Source: Dactylonectria macrodidyma
Lineage: Eukaryota > Ascomycota > Sordariomycetes > Hypocreales > Nectriaceae
Assembly (NCBI GenBank): GCA_020744425.1
Contig: JAGMUV010000011.1
Coordinates: 992,001-1,056,000 of the forward strand
Reading direction: 5' to 3'
Length of the DNA stretch: 64,000 nucleotides
In this document: piece by piece, positions 1 through 13,717 of the stretch
Position numbering within the stretch: position 1 is the first letter of the stretch
Layout: every line of letters begins with the position of its first letter
Made by a program: the position numbers and the translations under genes
Notes under the pieces: generated by a model
Database searches by the model: none
What the model saw: the letters and a program-made list of their open reading frames with translations, nothing else
Told to the model about the DNA's origin: nothing

Positions 1-2135
1 GCGCTCCCTCCCCCCTTTCTTGCAACCTCCCTTGTTTGCCTTAGCTCCTATTCGCCAGAGCCAGCACACCACGGCACACCACGGCACACCACAGGCGTCT
101 GTCAAACATCCATACGATGTGATGCGACCCGCCCTACAAGCATCCATCTCCAAGTTGTCGAATCAAACTCATCGAGATCCACGTGTAGGTCGTGTTGAGA
201 GGCTTTTTCGACAGCTCACATCACCCTCGAAGCAGCTTCAGATATCATCAATTCCTTAAATGATTCAGTTCTGCGCCCAAGTATTCATTCCAATTCATCA
301 TGATCGCAATAATGCTGTCCACTGCGCCGTATCTATGGCAAAATGCGCAAACAAGCAATTCACAAACACGATATGCATCCAGATCCATCGCCTCTCTTCC
401 CTAGGTGTCGCGTGACTAGCCCCATATCCAGCAAGCCATGGGCCTGATGCTGTCCAAGCTCCCCACGGTAAACTCAGAAAGCTTATCGCCATGAGAGCGA
501 CCAAGCGGCTCCATTAAACGCCTAGGTTGACAGGAAACTTTCCATGTCGGATTTCTCAGTGTGCGATTCCGTTGGAGTCTTGTTCATTCACTTCTTACCA
601 ACATTAGCCACATTACTATGGACGCCCGAAAATCTCATTATCCAATCCGAACATGACCATGACGACCTTATGCTTTTCATCAGCGCCACCTTCGCACAAA
701 ACCAACCAACGAGGAACCACATTCGGAGAATTTGTATACAGTATTCGAGCAGGCCAAATACCGTAGCCTTCAATCATATGTTCTCTCGTTCCAATATGCA
801 AATGAAATCGACTGTGGTGAACTATAATCGAAACACGAATTTCGCCCATCTGCTATAGGGTAGGCTGACTAGAAATAGTTCAATATTGAGTTTAAGGATT
901 GACATACTCAATGTTGAATTTTCGACTGTGACATGATAACATGGTGCATATAATCGACAGATACAGCAATTGGAATAGTCTCATCCTTCATATCCCGATC
1001 CACGCCGAAATACTTGCTTCAGGGGTCGGCGATGATTTAAAAAGTCTGCATGTATTGCGTATTTTTGCGCAAGATGTCCCCTTCCACCTCTACTGAACGT
1101 ACATGTACACTCAAGTAAGGGTCTGGTGCATACGATACATGCAGCAACCTTATAGAGACCCAAAGTCTCATGTACGCCGCGTACTCTTGCCGGTACATGA
1201 TCAAGGTATAACGCAAAGTAATGCTCGCCCGCGACATCTCGACACCCCACCAGCCCTTAACATTCCATAGTACATTCACGGTCGTTGACTTATACTCCAG
1301 AGCCTCTACAATTACTTTGCAGCGCAACAAGACAAACCAAGCGTTTGGGGTATAACTATCACCGAACCTAATTCGAACAGTCTCCCCTCCCTCCCATCCA
1401 AGAAAGAAAAGAAAGATGGGTGACTATAAAAATGACAAGCCCGTCGTCTCTCGCTCCGGGCCCCGTTTCGCAACGGTTCGCCCCCGCATCTCACCTAGGC
1501 AATTACAACAATGATTTCCAAACACTGGCACCCGAAACCACACCTGGTCAATCGACCATTCCATCATCTCCCGCTGCAATTTATCCCATGGCTACAACGA
1601 GCCACCCTTCCATCCTCCCATCGACCGCTCACATCAAACAATACCGTGTTCCAGTTGAATCCCACCAGGCTCCGCAGGTAACCCATATTAGAGTTCCCCT
1701 GCAACGATTGTCCATAGTCCATCCTAGTCACATCGTGCAGGATGCCAGTCGTCGTTATCAAAGCTTCCCGTCCCAAAAAGTAGTAGAAAATCCGGTTAGA
1801 CCCATTCCTCCATATGCCTCGTCATCGAAAGGAGAAGAGAAACGGGGAGGGAATAAAATTAAACAAGTTCCAAAGTGAAGAGGATAAATAAGAACGCCGA
1901 CAGCTCACTTCCCCAAAACGTTTTTTTGTACTTTTCGCAGGTTTTCGTGACACTCAGTCGGCATTCATGGCGTCATAGGTCGCGAACGCGGGCAGCTTAG
2001 CTCAACAGCCATGCTGAGGTTGCCAACAGGGCAGTGATGGACCTGTCAAGATCTTGACATGGTCTATCGCCCCTTCGAGTTGGCGAAGAGATCTGTCGTG
2101 GGGTTAGTCTGACCAGCGTCGTCAGGGTGCCGCTG
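1..2135. other. Gene-free left flank
   Basis: No ORF here has convincing protein-like composition or a recognisable domain. The longest open stretch is a Pro/Ser-rich plus-strand frame at about 1420-1878. It has no splice-supported extension and looks like chance. The right end (about 1880-2135) is the likely 3' UTR of the minus-strand Myb-type gene. A gene lying mostly left of the window could have its UTR here. Confidence 0.5.
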
Positions 2136-3059
2136 CTAGCGGCCAAGCTTCGTGACCATACCCGGGAAATGCTCTTTGGCGTATTGTTCACAAGCCTATG
2201 TGGTGGGTTATCAGTCTATGGCTTCATTGATGTGGGTGGAGATGTTTCGTACCTTGGCAGGCTTGCCGACCTTTTGACCAATAACCTTCCATTTGTTGTT
2301 TTCGTACTCCTTGATGGCGTTCAACAACGCTTGGCTCTGATAGAGGGAATGTCAGTAGGGTGGTTCAAGAGAAGGGCCGGATAAATGTTACCTCGTCCTC
2401 AGCAAACTCGGCATAGTGCATGTCCTAGCATTTGGTTAGATTTCACACTGGGTACTGTTAGTTCCTAGCGCCGGATCACTCACCTTGTACCAGTGCTTCT
2501 TTACGGAACCCTCTGTCCTAGTGGGGAACGTCTAAACGTCCATTAGCTCATGAACCTTGTACCTCGTTGACTTCTGGCTTACCTTGGCGATTTCAGCCCA
2601 GCTGTTTCCTGCGTCTCGCATTTGCTTCAGCCTTAGCTCCTCCTGTGGAGTCCAAGGCGTGTTCGTTCTGCTCTTCTTGGCCGGAGGTGGCGCAGCTGGT
2701 GCGGCGTTTGCATCCTCGGCGGGGGCCTGGGGTTGCTGAGGGGCAGGTTGAGGTGCGTGAGGCGCAGCGGGAGCAGTAGGAGGCTGGACCTGAGTGGAAG
2801 GGATGGGAGCGGGCGGGGCTGCAGGGGCCGGCGCCGGAGCGGCTGACGGAGCGGGGCGTTTCCGCTGTCGACCAGCTGGAGCTGAGGCGGGCGTTGGGGT
2901 TTGTTGTTGTTGCTGCTGGGACGGAGGCCCGTTGGGAGGCTGTTGAGGCACGTTCATGGGAGGTTGGACGGGGGCAGGATGGTGTTGCTGCTGTTGCGGC
3001 GTCATATTGGGCTGAGGGGCGCCGTAGGGAAACTCCATACGCTCGTTGCGGCGAGCCAT
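2136..3059 (-). CDS. Myb/SANT-like DNA-binding protein (5 exons)
   Basis: Predicted CDS is complement(join(2136..2195,2253..2336,2392..2424,2484..2531,2583..3059)), 233 aa, with all GT-AG junctions in phase. Residues 1-135 are low-complexity and rich in Pro, Gln and Ala. A Myb/SANT-like helix-turn-helix follows (about 136-175), with the motifs TPWTPQEELRLKQMRDAG and RTEGSVKKHWYK; the second motif is formed only after splicing. A second, less typical segment (about 187-233) has KWKVIGQKVGKPAK and ends in KLGR. By family it is a nuclear DNA-binding or chromatin protein; the target is unknown. The ATG at 3059 opens the long first exon. A consensus acceptor a few bases upstream (about 3069 on the minus strand) suggests the 5' leader may itself be spliced. 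It is divergent from a second Myb-type gene at 13718. Confidence 0.85.
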
Positions 3060-6000
3060 GTCGGCCTGCTGATATTGGTGGTTGCTATTAGGTGAGGCCG
3101 ATTAGCAAAGAGACTTCCCTCGACCGTGGGACGTTGTAGTCGACATGGCAAGGGATGGGCATGACGGCTGGCGGACCAGAGGTGCCCGAGAGAGGATCTG
3201 CAGGGACAAGAGGAGAGGTAGCTCCAAGTCCCAGCAGGACAACGAGGACAGGACGTTATAAAGCATCGCAAAGAGGAAACAGAGGCCAGTCGGTGGTGAT
3301 ACAGTGACTGGAGTGCCAACCGCCGAGGAGGATGTGCAAGGGATGGAGGGGTACATCGGGTACAAGAAGGGCTTGGTGGTGCCGCAGACAAGTGGCAGAA
3401 TGTAGATGGGAGAGGTACAAGAGACAAGGAGACAATGTACTCACTGCATATCATTGGGTTGGTGGGTGGAGTTGGAGTAGACGTACTCCGGCACGGGGCC
3501 GACCTGCCACTGCTGCATGTTCTGGTGATGGGAGAGGCAAAGTCAGCGACAAAGCCTTATACAAAGACGAGTGAGGCAAAAGACGAGCTGGGATTGAACT
3601 TGGTGATGCGCGATCAACCGTGGAAGTTGGTTAGGGACGGGAGAGCGACATTCACCAGAGCCAGCGGCCGACCGGTCATCTATCTGCACGCGTGGGTCTG
3701 CAGAAACGCGGGCGGAAGTCGACGCGACCAGGGTCGTGGGTCGTGAACCTCCAGTCGTAGGGTTGGAATCGCGACGACAAATAACAGCCGGCGATGACGG
3801 CTACGACTTATTGAAGCGACAACGGATGACAGCGACCACGTCAAGACCAACGGCACAAGGCCAACGACAGCGAGGAAGTTTTCGCGACGGCGCTCGTGGG
3901 TGGCGGCGACGGGCTCGTGTTGCGGGACAAAGAAACAACGGCAACGGGTCGACGCGGCGCGACGTTGGAAACGCGAGACCAAAGCAACATAAAGCGCAAT
4001 AGGAAAAACGAGACGAGAGACGAGCAAGAGAAGAACAGAATACTTACGGGCAATGTAACTTGGGGTTCAAAGTTGCATAAGACACATCCGCCGTGGAGAG
4101 AACCTCTGAAAAACAACCGGGGCAAGTAACGCACGCCCTTGTTGCGGATGCTAGGGACAAGACAGATACACGAGCGTGGCCAGGCGGCGCGAGTGTGTGT
4201 CTGGGTATTTGAGAGACTGGGAGGGGGCTAGGGAATTAACGTAAGTGCGCGCGCAGGCGAGAGAGGGGCCCGTGGGATGGGCGAATGGTTTGGGCAATAG
4301 TGTGTGGGAATTGATAGCTGGCGCTGTGTGGTTCCGGGGGGTTAACCAGTTTCTGCCGTGCTGCGTTGTGATGCGCGGTGTAATGGTGAGCAGAGCGGAG
4401 CCCGGTGGTATTGGATTTGACGCTGGCTGTGCTGGATGATGACGAAAGTGCTGGCGCAGGACAAGCAGGTCAGCATCTAGCCAAAGAGGAGGCGTTTGGG
4501 TTAGGTTGCGATGTCGTGTTGCGGGCAGCTGGCATGCGTTGTTGTGCGGGTGAGGTGGTGCAATGTCGTGCTGCTGCCACAGCCGATTTGAGTGATGGGA
4601 TGGATAAGCCCGGTCACGGACTTTTTGGGGGCTGGGAGAGGCTTGGAGAGGGCTGGGGCTGGACTCGGCTGGGATGGATGGAAATGGAGCTCGAGATGAA
4701 CAGGGCTTGGCGGGCTGGTGCGCCGAGAGAAATAGTGACGGCGAGCGTGTGTGTGGTGGTGAACTTGTGTGGACGAGCAAGATACTCAAGATGGTTAGGG
4801 TGGTACCAGTGGGTGGCTTGTAACCAGTCCCAGCGGCGGAAGAAGAAGACTTATTACTTACTTACGAGGTGGAAGCGGAGGCGGCGATGACACGACGCAG
4901 GAAGGGGAAGAAAAAAAAAAGGCTAGGCGGGTAGGAGTTTGCCGATCCAAGGTTGGTAGTGCAGTGTAGACGCGTCGGGCGACAAGACGATGGGTGGTTG
5001 GGTGGAGAGTGGAACAGACGAATTGCAGCACTGCAAGTCGAGGAAATAGACGGATGGGGAGACGGTGAGGTAAAGGAGTGGTTGAAGATGAGGTGAGTGA
5101 TGACGGCAGTTGCGTGGGCTTGCGTATGTCCGGGCGGAAGGGGCAGAGCAGGAGAGGCAAAAGTGCAAAGGGGAAATGGAATTGGGAACGGTGACTGGTG
5201 AATGGCTGTCGGCCTCCTCGGTGACCGAGTCCGATCAGTGATGGGACGGTTGAAGGTCAGTCAATCAGTCAGTGACGCCAACAATGATGGAGCAGAGGCG
5301 GCTGGATCGCGGATCTAGGAGGTTTCGTCCTCGGGCCAGATGCAGTGGATCCAGTTGCAATTCTGGGGGAGCTGGAACGGGAACGAAGTCGGACAGGACA
5401 GGGCAGAGACGAGACGAGACGGGACGAGAGAGGGCAAAAGGGACGGGCGACTGAGGCGACGATGGATGGTACCTGTGGGCAAAGTAACTCGGGCGGGCAG
5501 GACCTGGGAAGTCGCTGGGACCTGGGGGGAGGGGAAGGTGGTCGGTGGTCGATGTTTTGGACTGGTTGCCCTTTTTTTGGTGAAGAAGGGGAAATGGGGG
5601 AGCGAGGTTTTGGGCACGGCGCGACAGAAGGCTACCGACCCTAGAAGAAAAAGCGGGTCTATGGATCTCGACATCATGCGGGTCTCAGCAGTGAGTATCT
5701 TTAGTCGCACTGTCCAACCTGGTGCTGAGATCGCAGCTTTACACAGTGCCAGCACTCAAGAGCGGGGCTTCTCGCTGCCTACGCGCACGGGCCCATGGAA
5801 TGCTGCAAAACCTGGAAACGCCTTCTGCGGGTGGGTGACAAACAAAAGGTACCTGCTCTTGGGATTGGTACGTCCCCTCACGTACCCACAGTACATGTCT
5901 CGCCGCCGCCCTCGACAGCCAGTAGCGAGTCACTCAGAGCTGAAGTGCCCCAGCCGCCCGGGTCACTCTGCGGCTTATTCGCGCCCTGGCTGGGTCACAA

Positions 6001-9000
6001 TGGCAGGTACCGAGGTACTTACGGTACGTTCGGATGGTACCATCATTTAGGAAAGCATCTGATGCGGATGGTTGCAGTGCGATCCATCTGATGAAAACAG
6101 GGTGGTCGACAGGTCACCGAATCACCCGAGCGAATGTTCCAGTCGTTCATCGCGAGGATCGCATTGATGACCTTTGTTGGGGCAGCCGACTTTTCAATCT
6201 GTCTCGATCCCGACGACCGGATTCTCTTTTCCTGGCTCGGGCGTCAGAGCGAGGGGAAGGGAGGCAAGACAAGACAAGCCACGAGAATATAGACTTCCGA
6301 GACGCCCGGAATCCAACCAAGCATGGGCGAGAATTCGCTGCTCATTACGAGTCTCTCGGGATGTCATTTCTCGCGGGCAGGTAGGTGTTTCTTTCGCTAG
6401 CCGCATGAAAAGCTGCCTGTGACATGGCCCGATCTCAACTGAAGTGCCAGCGCCCATTGGCACGCAATGAAGCCATTGAACCCATCACAGCGGATATCGG
6501 ATGCTGACTCCATTCCCGCCATCTCGCCGAGGTCCATTCAAATGCTGGCTTGGGTGGAATTGCTACTGACCAAGGCATTGGTCGCAAGCATCTCATCTGC
6601 CCATTTGGTGCAATCCCTCACTGCTACTGCGTGGTTCCCTCCGAACGTCAACCGACAATCGCCCCTCTTCCCGCTAGACCGGGCTCTCGCGATCATCTCC
6701 CGACACCAATAATCGTCAACGACATCAGCTAGTCCAGCAAGAAGTATCGACCTTATTTCATCGTTTTCAGCGGCCTTCTCGATCTGGCTCGGGCCAACCA
6801 GTGACTCCAGTACTTTCCCCAGGTACCAATAACTTCAAGATGGGGCAGGATCAGAGCCGCAACCACGGATTTGACAGATGCTCCACCCCTGATGTACCTC
6901 ATGTACCCAGCAACCTGGCCGCGTTCGAGCTAAGATCGTGACCTCCAGCCTGTGTACCTTCGAAGTCTCCCGGGCTCACTCTGCGGCTCAATAACATGTC
7001 TGTCTAAATAAGTCAACGCGTGCACGATCCCTATCGGGTGCCTCTGCAAATGGCTACTTTGTTTTTCACTTTTCTTCGGCCTTCCATTCTGTCGAGCCCT
7101 GGTAAGTAGCAATCCAGATGCTTTCACGCTGCTCATCAAGCTCAAGTTGTTCATAAAGCACCTTATCAAACCGTCGTCATGCGTCAGATCTTACCTTCCA
7201 ACTATTCATCAAAGTCAGAAGCCACAACGGCAGTTTAATTCACGCTGGGTCGGGCAACTCAAGGCAATCTTACTGTCCAGCCATGTTTTGTGTTTGTTTT
7301 CTACAGTGACTCAAGAAAATAACCCGACACCTAGGTCTAGGGTAAGTGGCTGAGTGTATCAACGCCATCTTACACTCTCACCAATCAGACTGGGAAGGGT
7401 GAGACATGAAGAAATACCCGCACAAAGCTCCGTCTCTTTGCAGATCGCGATCTTGATGCCTTTTATTCTTTTCCCTGGTCGTGATCATTTCACGATCGTA
7501 CGTTTTCGGTCTGCCACGTCGTCGCCGACTTTCGAAACAGCCATGTCACTGGTGATGGGCTGATTGAACCTAGAAGAGAGCAAGTCATGTGAAATCCTCG
7601 TGACTACCGTTGATTTTGCTTCAGGCGAACGATCCTGGGAATTTCGAGCTTCTAGAAACAAGGCAAATTTCCTTGGTACGTAAGGCGACTGGCAAGGCCT
7701 GGCAACGTCCCCCCCCACACTCCAACAGAATCAGCCCTGTCGTTGCTGTCAAACTTGACAAAACTGTGTCAGCTTCATCCGTTACAGATGAAACCGCTCG
7801 GCTGCACGGCTACATGCGCAGGGAGAGACATCGCTGTGGCCCTGACTGTATTGGGCTTGTCAACCCCCCTGGGCGAGTGAGGAGCCAGTGCAACGTTGAC
7901 GGGTGAGACTGGGGTCTGGACCGAGAGGCCAAAAAGAGGCAGCGGGGATTCCACTTTGAGACTCGAGGCAACAATGCGGTGTAGACGTCTTGGACTCTTG
8001 AAACTGTTGGTAAAAGAGAGATGGATCTAAGGTTGGAAACTTCAAACCTGGAGGGGCAAGATAGGGTTGATTGTCACATCGCGGGATTCGGTTGTCTGCG
8101 GCCAAACAAGCATATTGTTGTTGACACCGCCAAGGACGTGGCAGACGGTTGCGGGATGGTGACGAAATGTGTCACACGTTCTGGTTTACAAGTTTACAAG
8201 TTCTCAGTTGGGAAACGTCAGAAAGAGAGTTGACGCTCAGCGTGTTTTGACGCTGTAACTGGTGTTAGATCGCCCCAGGAAACAACTCAGACGAATCTTG
8301 GGAAATGCGAACCCATCTGCATGAAGATGCATCACAAGGTAGCAGCCATCGGCGCTTTGTGACATGTCGGTGGCAACCCTTCGAAACAGAAACAGACGGA
8401 GAGGAGGGCTGGCTGCTTGCCCAGTTAAGCGGCATGTAACGGTTGCGCCACAGGCACGATCCGAGGCTGGGCTGCGACTCCAGACCGCTGCTTGAGATCG
8501 TGGTACTATTAGATCTTAGCCTATATCGCGTTTGATGGGTGCTTCAGGCCGCCTTGTGGCTGGCCAAGGGGCGCCGGGATTCGCTGGGAGCCCTCCGTTT
8601 CTGACGCCGGGGCCGATGGCATCCGACTTGGCTTCCAACCCGTTTCGCGTTCTCTCGGATGACGGATACTCCGAAGCTGGCGGCCACTGAAACTCGTTTT
8701 ACAGAGGGTTTCCTGCGTCGGAGATCTTGAACAGGCACGGGGGAGAGGGAAAGCAACGAGAGAGATGAGAGAGAGAGAGTGACAGCATTGAGCCGCCAGA
8801 TGCCCTAGAAACTTACCTAACCTTACCTTACCTTAACCCCCCATCTCCTTCCCACGCCCCCTGGTTCGGGCGGCAAGGTCAGAACCGGCTGCTGCCGATG
8901 GGGGTGGCCCCGGGAGGAGGGTGGAGTTCGGTTGAGGACGGGCGCCAGGGCATCATGATCTTCAGCAGGTTTGGTTTGAGGGACCGGTGTCGTCTGAAGA

Positions 9001-12000
9001 ACTCAGATGCCCGATGAGGGGAGGATCAGCAACTATGGCGAGGAACGGAATTTCAGCCATTGGCCTTCCAATCTGCTCTTAATATGCATCTAATTGTTCG
9101 GGCGCAAGCCTAGGGTGCACGAGTTTAGATGACGTGGAGCCGGGCGTCTGTGGGTAGATTGTTTGCGTAAACTAATAAACTTGGGACACGGGAATTTGAT
9201 GACGGGAGTTGAGATAGAGAGAGAGAGAGAGGCCACGGCATAGACACAGAAAAAAGAAGGAAAAAAGAGACATGTTCGTATTCCCCATTTCCCATTTCCC
9301 ATTTCCCGGGTCCGTCACCTTTGGCGGACCAGGTACTGGGAGTGAGAAGACCACGAACTGGTACAGCGGCAAAAGCAAGCTTGCCGATGGCTCGTCTGCT
9401 TTGCTCGAACCGGCGCCAGTGTTTCCTGTGTGTTTCCTGGGTCTGTCGGACGTGTCTGGGGATTTGTTTCCGTCTGGAACATAAACAATGGCAGTTATTA
9501 TTTTTCGGCCGGCCAGGGATGCAAGACATTGTTCTCAAGCAAGGCCATCGTCCCCTTTCCCTTTACCGCCTCTCACCACACCCCCCCCTCCCCGGAGGAG
9601 ACTCGGGACGGGCTATCGAACATGGCAAACGTGAGGCCAAAAAAAAACGAGATCCAGGCTTCCAAGGGTCACGACTGTTTTGATCAAAACCTGGCGATGC
9701 GAGACTTTGGCGAACGTCGGATCCCGCCAATTAGGACGGGCCCAGGGCGAACGGCTTCCTGATACTGAGGTGAAATTACGCCAGTGCGCTAGCGGGTTTC
9801 AAGGTGCCTCGACCCCGGCTGGTCTTGGCTTTTAGGTGGAGGAGGGGGTGGCCTTGTCTTGTTAGTTAGTTAGCTGCACTGGGCTAGAAACGAGTCGGCG
9901 GCGCGCGGGGCGGTGGTTGTCTGAAGGATCCACAGCTTGGCTGCTGCAGGTCTGCTCTTGGATGGCCTAGTTGCTGTGCTTGTTGTTGGCTGGTTTGGGG
10001 TTGTTGGTTACACATTTTGTCTGAGTAGCAGTAGCACGTCGTAGTAACCGCCGGCTTTGCTGGGTTGATGTCAGTGGGTGGACCGGCGTGAGAACTACCC
10101 ACGATGGTGAAGCAAGCGAGCGAGTGATAATATCGCAAAACGAGGGGTGAGGGTGGTGATGGGGAAATTTGCATTTCGTTTCTGGTTGTTTACAAGTTCG
10201 TGCATGACCTACTGTAGGTAGATACATACCTTACCTATGCACGTACATGGACCTGACCTGGCGAAAGCGGAGATGACTAGATGGCGAGATGGCGAGATGG
10301 GACTGATGCCATCCTTCGTGAACTGCGTAATAATTAGCACTACGCAGTGGTAGCGGCCGTTTGACTGACTCCATTCCATTGCTGACAACCGAGGAGTCCC
10401 GCTTTAGATGACGGGTGTGCCTTTTGCACGGGAGATCTCTCGCCCACCTATCACGCTCGGGGTGAGGGGGGACGGGCTGCTGCTGGGCAGGGATTGGTGC
10501 AACAGAAGAAACAGGCCGGGGGGCCTGTTTCGATGGAACCACTCCAAACCAAACACTTGGGACCGTCTGGTCTTTTCTCTGGCCATTGTGCCAGAGGCGG
10601 TGGGTGCGCCTCGACGCCCGGGCCAGGAAGCAGGGACCAGAGATGGAGAAGAGCAGGTAGGCCCAAGCAAGGACCAGTTGGTGAAAACGAGAGCGAGAGT
10701 AGTACAGAGTTGGTTAGCATTCCGTCTGTTTAGAGCCAAGAGCCAGAGAGACTACAAGAAGAGTACGAAGTTACTAAGCGCGTATAGAGAAATGAGCAAT
10801 GAGGAATGAGGAATGAACGTCGTCGCTACCAAGTTGAAGGGTCGATCACGACGCAAGCAGCCAAGCCACCATCCGTCGTCCGCCATGGGAACAGCCCCGG
10901 ACCTGGAAGAGCAAAGCCACGCGCGCGCTCAACCATGCGCAAGCCAGATGAGGAGGCGCACTGTACGAGCGGGATGTTAGTGCTGGTGTAGCACAAGCGC
11001 CAAAGGAAGAAGAATGAGGATGAGATGAAAAATCCATAAAATTTCCCATTGCCACATGTCAGGATCGGAGCACACGGACATTCCCAACGAAGGGCTCTCG
11101 ATCAGATCAGAGGACGCTTCTTTTCCACACCCATCGCTCCATTGTCACGGGCGTTGGACGGTGGGCAGCGAAAGACTCGAGAGGGCTCGGCCAATTAGAC
11201 TACCCTGTCGTGGGGGTGGGAGGTTGGCAAGGGGAGGATGAAGAGAGACGAAGACAGAGAAGGGAAGGGTCAATTGCGGGCGGCCGGGAACACCTGAAGC
11301 TGAGGTCGGTGCAACCCCGTCGCCGGTCCCCTGTCTGGCAGGAGTCGAGACGACGACTCGGCCGTGTGGCGCTGGAGTTGAATCAACAATACCGTATCTG
11401 TTCTCCGTTCTCTACCTTGCCTTACCTTACCATCCAGCGCTACCTACCCACCAACAACACTACCAACGGGTAGCATTCTCTCGATGGGCATTGATTACTA
11501 CGTTATGACTCCAGCACCTACCATCCCGCACTATACCTAGTACAATGCCTTCGTACTTCGTAATTCGCAAGATCAGATGCCAAGCCCAGACCCTTCATCA
11601 ACCGTGCCGCACAAACAGGCCCGCAAGCCATCTGATGGCTCGCCGCATTTCTGCTTTCCCTTTTCCGTCCTGGTTATTTTTCTGCTTCGGCTTTCATTTC
11701 ACAAGGAAGAGAGCAGCCGCAACAAGAGAAAAACCAGATCAGACAAAGACGTACCCAGATAATTAACCAGCTCCCCGTTCGTCCACACACACACCCCCAT
11801 CCCACGCTTCCCCTCCCCAGAGTGAACCAATCCGGGCGGACGAAACTTTGATTGAGGCGACGCTACGACGGTGGCGACCGTTTCCCGCCATGGATCTTCG
11901 AGGCCAGCCGAGCCTCCAGCGAACGCCTCGTTCAGGATGCCCTCCCCCTCCCCTCGTCTCTCCCCCGAAAGCCTCACGAGGGCCAAGCTGCAGCAGTGCC

Positions 12001-13717
12001 GCTGGTGCGGTGGTGGGGCTCGCTTGGGCACCCTGTACGCCCAAAAAAACTCGCTCCATATTCCTTTTTGATAGATCTGGTCCGCGATTTTTGGTCCGTG
12101 ATGCCGAAAAAACAACAGACGTGCCCCAGGCCGTGCCCGCAAAACCGATGGCTATCTGCGGTCCTTTGGGTCACCGCAAGTCCACACATACGAGGCGTGA
12201 AAGAGGGGAGACGAGGGGAGACGAGATAGGACTAGCTAGTAGGGGAGACGCTGAGGCGACCTTCGCTTGCTGTCATTCGGGCTTTGTGTCGCCCTGTCCC
12301 GCCTGTGGCCTCGTGAGAAACTTGTGTCGTCTATTTTCCGAAATATCGTTTCCAGGAGTCATCTGTCCCTGAAAGGAAGAAAGAAAAAAAAATTATGCTA
12401 CCCGTCAATGTCACCCCCCTCCTCCTTCGTAAACTGTCACCCCGTCTCCGTCTTCCGTCTCAAAACGTTTTGAAAGGCGGGCTGGATCATGATTTTCAGG
12501 AACCAGGAGAAAGGGGAGAAAGGGGAGAAAGCGTTTAACAAAAAAGAAGCGAATCCGAAGATCAGGAGTTGAAGGGGAGACGGAACACACTCAATACGCA
12601 CCAAGGCGAACTTCGAGACAAAACAATGGCGACCCCGAGAAACCAAAACGGTTTGCGTGTGATGGCCGCTCATGTCGCAAGTTTGGTCCATCTGGGTTTG
12701 GTTCATGGTGTTGTGTGCGGTCCCTGGTGTGCACTACTGCACCTAACGCTACCCGCTCTGCTGCACTGTACCTGACCTTCTAGTCTAGGGCACAGGCACT
12801 AAACTGCGACCAGGGGGACACACCCCCTGGTCCTGGTTTTGGCCTTGGCTTGGCCCCGGCCTGGTCCCTGACATGGTCTCGAGCATCCATCATCACCGCT
12901 GTGGCCGTTGCAATCTGCAAGGCAAGCTGGCTTGGGGGTTCGTACCTTACAGTAGACCATCCACTAAAACATGGGCACTAAACCCTGGCAACTAAACCTG
13001 GACACCTACCGAACCCCAGGGGGGGTCTCCCAAAGCGGACTTTGCATTGTCTCTCTCTCTCCAACCCTCCAACCTGCTTGCAAAACTTATTATACCACTT
13101 GCCCCTCCCGCAATCTATTTACTTCCTCTCCTCCCTTCCTTCTTCACCTGGATGTCATTCCTCTCTATCCATCACATTTCTTCTTCTACCGATTCCTCGT
13201 GGGAAAAGCGCTGTTGCGTTTCTATTCTTTCTTTCCCCCATTTTTTCCCTTCTGACTTCCCGCAGCCAGAACCCACTCTCCTTAACCCGCTGGAACACCA
13301 ACTGGCTTGGCTGCTGACATTCCTTTGAAACCGTGCAAACCAACTGTGAACACCTTACTTTCTCAACAAACCAAAAACGCCCTTTTTATATATACCACGA
13401 ATTTGGTTCATACCATCCTTCTTTCCGATCTTCTTGTGGAAGTACACTCCCTCGATATCCCGGTTGCCTTGAGTTTTTTCGAGTTCATACTCGCTGGACA
13501 AACCCAAAGGACCTCCGGCTTCCCCGAAAACGATCCATCCTTTTACGATTCTCTTTGCGTGGTCTAGCGTTACCCGCCTGGCTCTCTTCGACTTGGTTAT
13601 CACAACCACCCACGACGACTTTTGTCTCTGTATTCACTTCAAAGATACCCAATTGTCCATTTTAAGAGGGGGACAAAGACCTCCTTCAGTAACGACACAT
13701 TCGAAACATCAGGAAAC
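3060..13717. promoter_or_regulatory. 10.7-kb gene-free region between divergent Myb-type genes
   Basis: No ORF in this interval has convincing protein composition; the long plus-strand frames near 4400-6050 are Arg/Gly/Trp-rich artefacts of skewed bases. The two ends mirror each other. At 3060-5700 the minus strand is pyrimidine-rich and at about 11400-13717 the plus strand is pyrimidine-rich, so each flanking gene has a CT-rich sense leader. Several good donor sequences lie on the minus strand (for example near 3446, 4049 and 4868), compatible with a long spliced leader for the 2136-3059 gene. Short tandem motifs are scattered through it, such as CCCATTT copies near 9283-9308 and GAGATGGC copies near 10280. 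Promoter, long UTR or lncRNA function is inference. Confidence 0.55.
9283..9308. repeat. CCCATTT short tandem repeat
   Basis: Three to four adjacent copies of a 7-nt CCCATTT-type unit, in the middle of the large gene-free interval and just after a GA-rich run at about 9215-9230. This is a simple sequence repeat; no function is visible. Confidence 0.6.

Noticed and set aside
1420..1878. Plus-strand ORF of 152 codons, Pro/Ser-rich
   Set aside because: No motif, no splice extension and low-complexity composition; probably chance reading in the 3' flank region.
4151..6050. Long ORFs on both strands (212 and 236 codons) in the divergent interval
   Set aside because: Composition follows the purine/pyrimidine strand bias (Arg/Gly/Trp or Ser/Pro/His runs). 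No domain and no consistent splice structure.
8805..11440. CTTAC/CCTTA repeats resembling telomere repeats
   Set aside because: Only a few copies and the unit is not TTAGGG/CCCTAA; simple sequence in CT-rich DNA.
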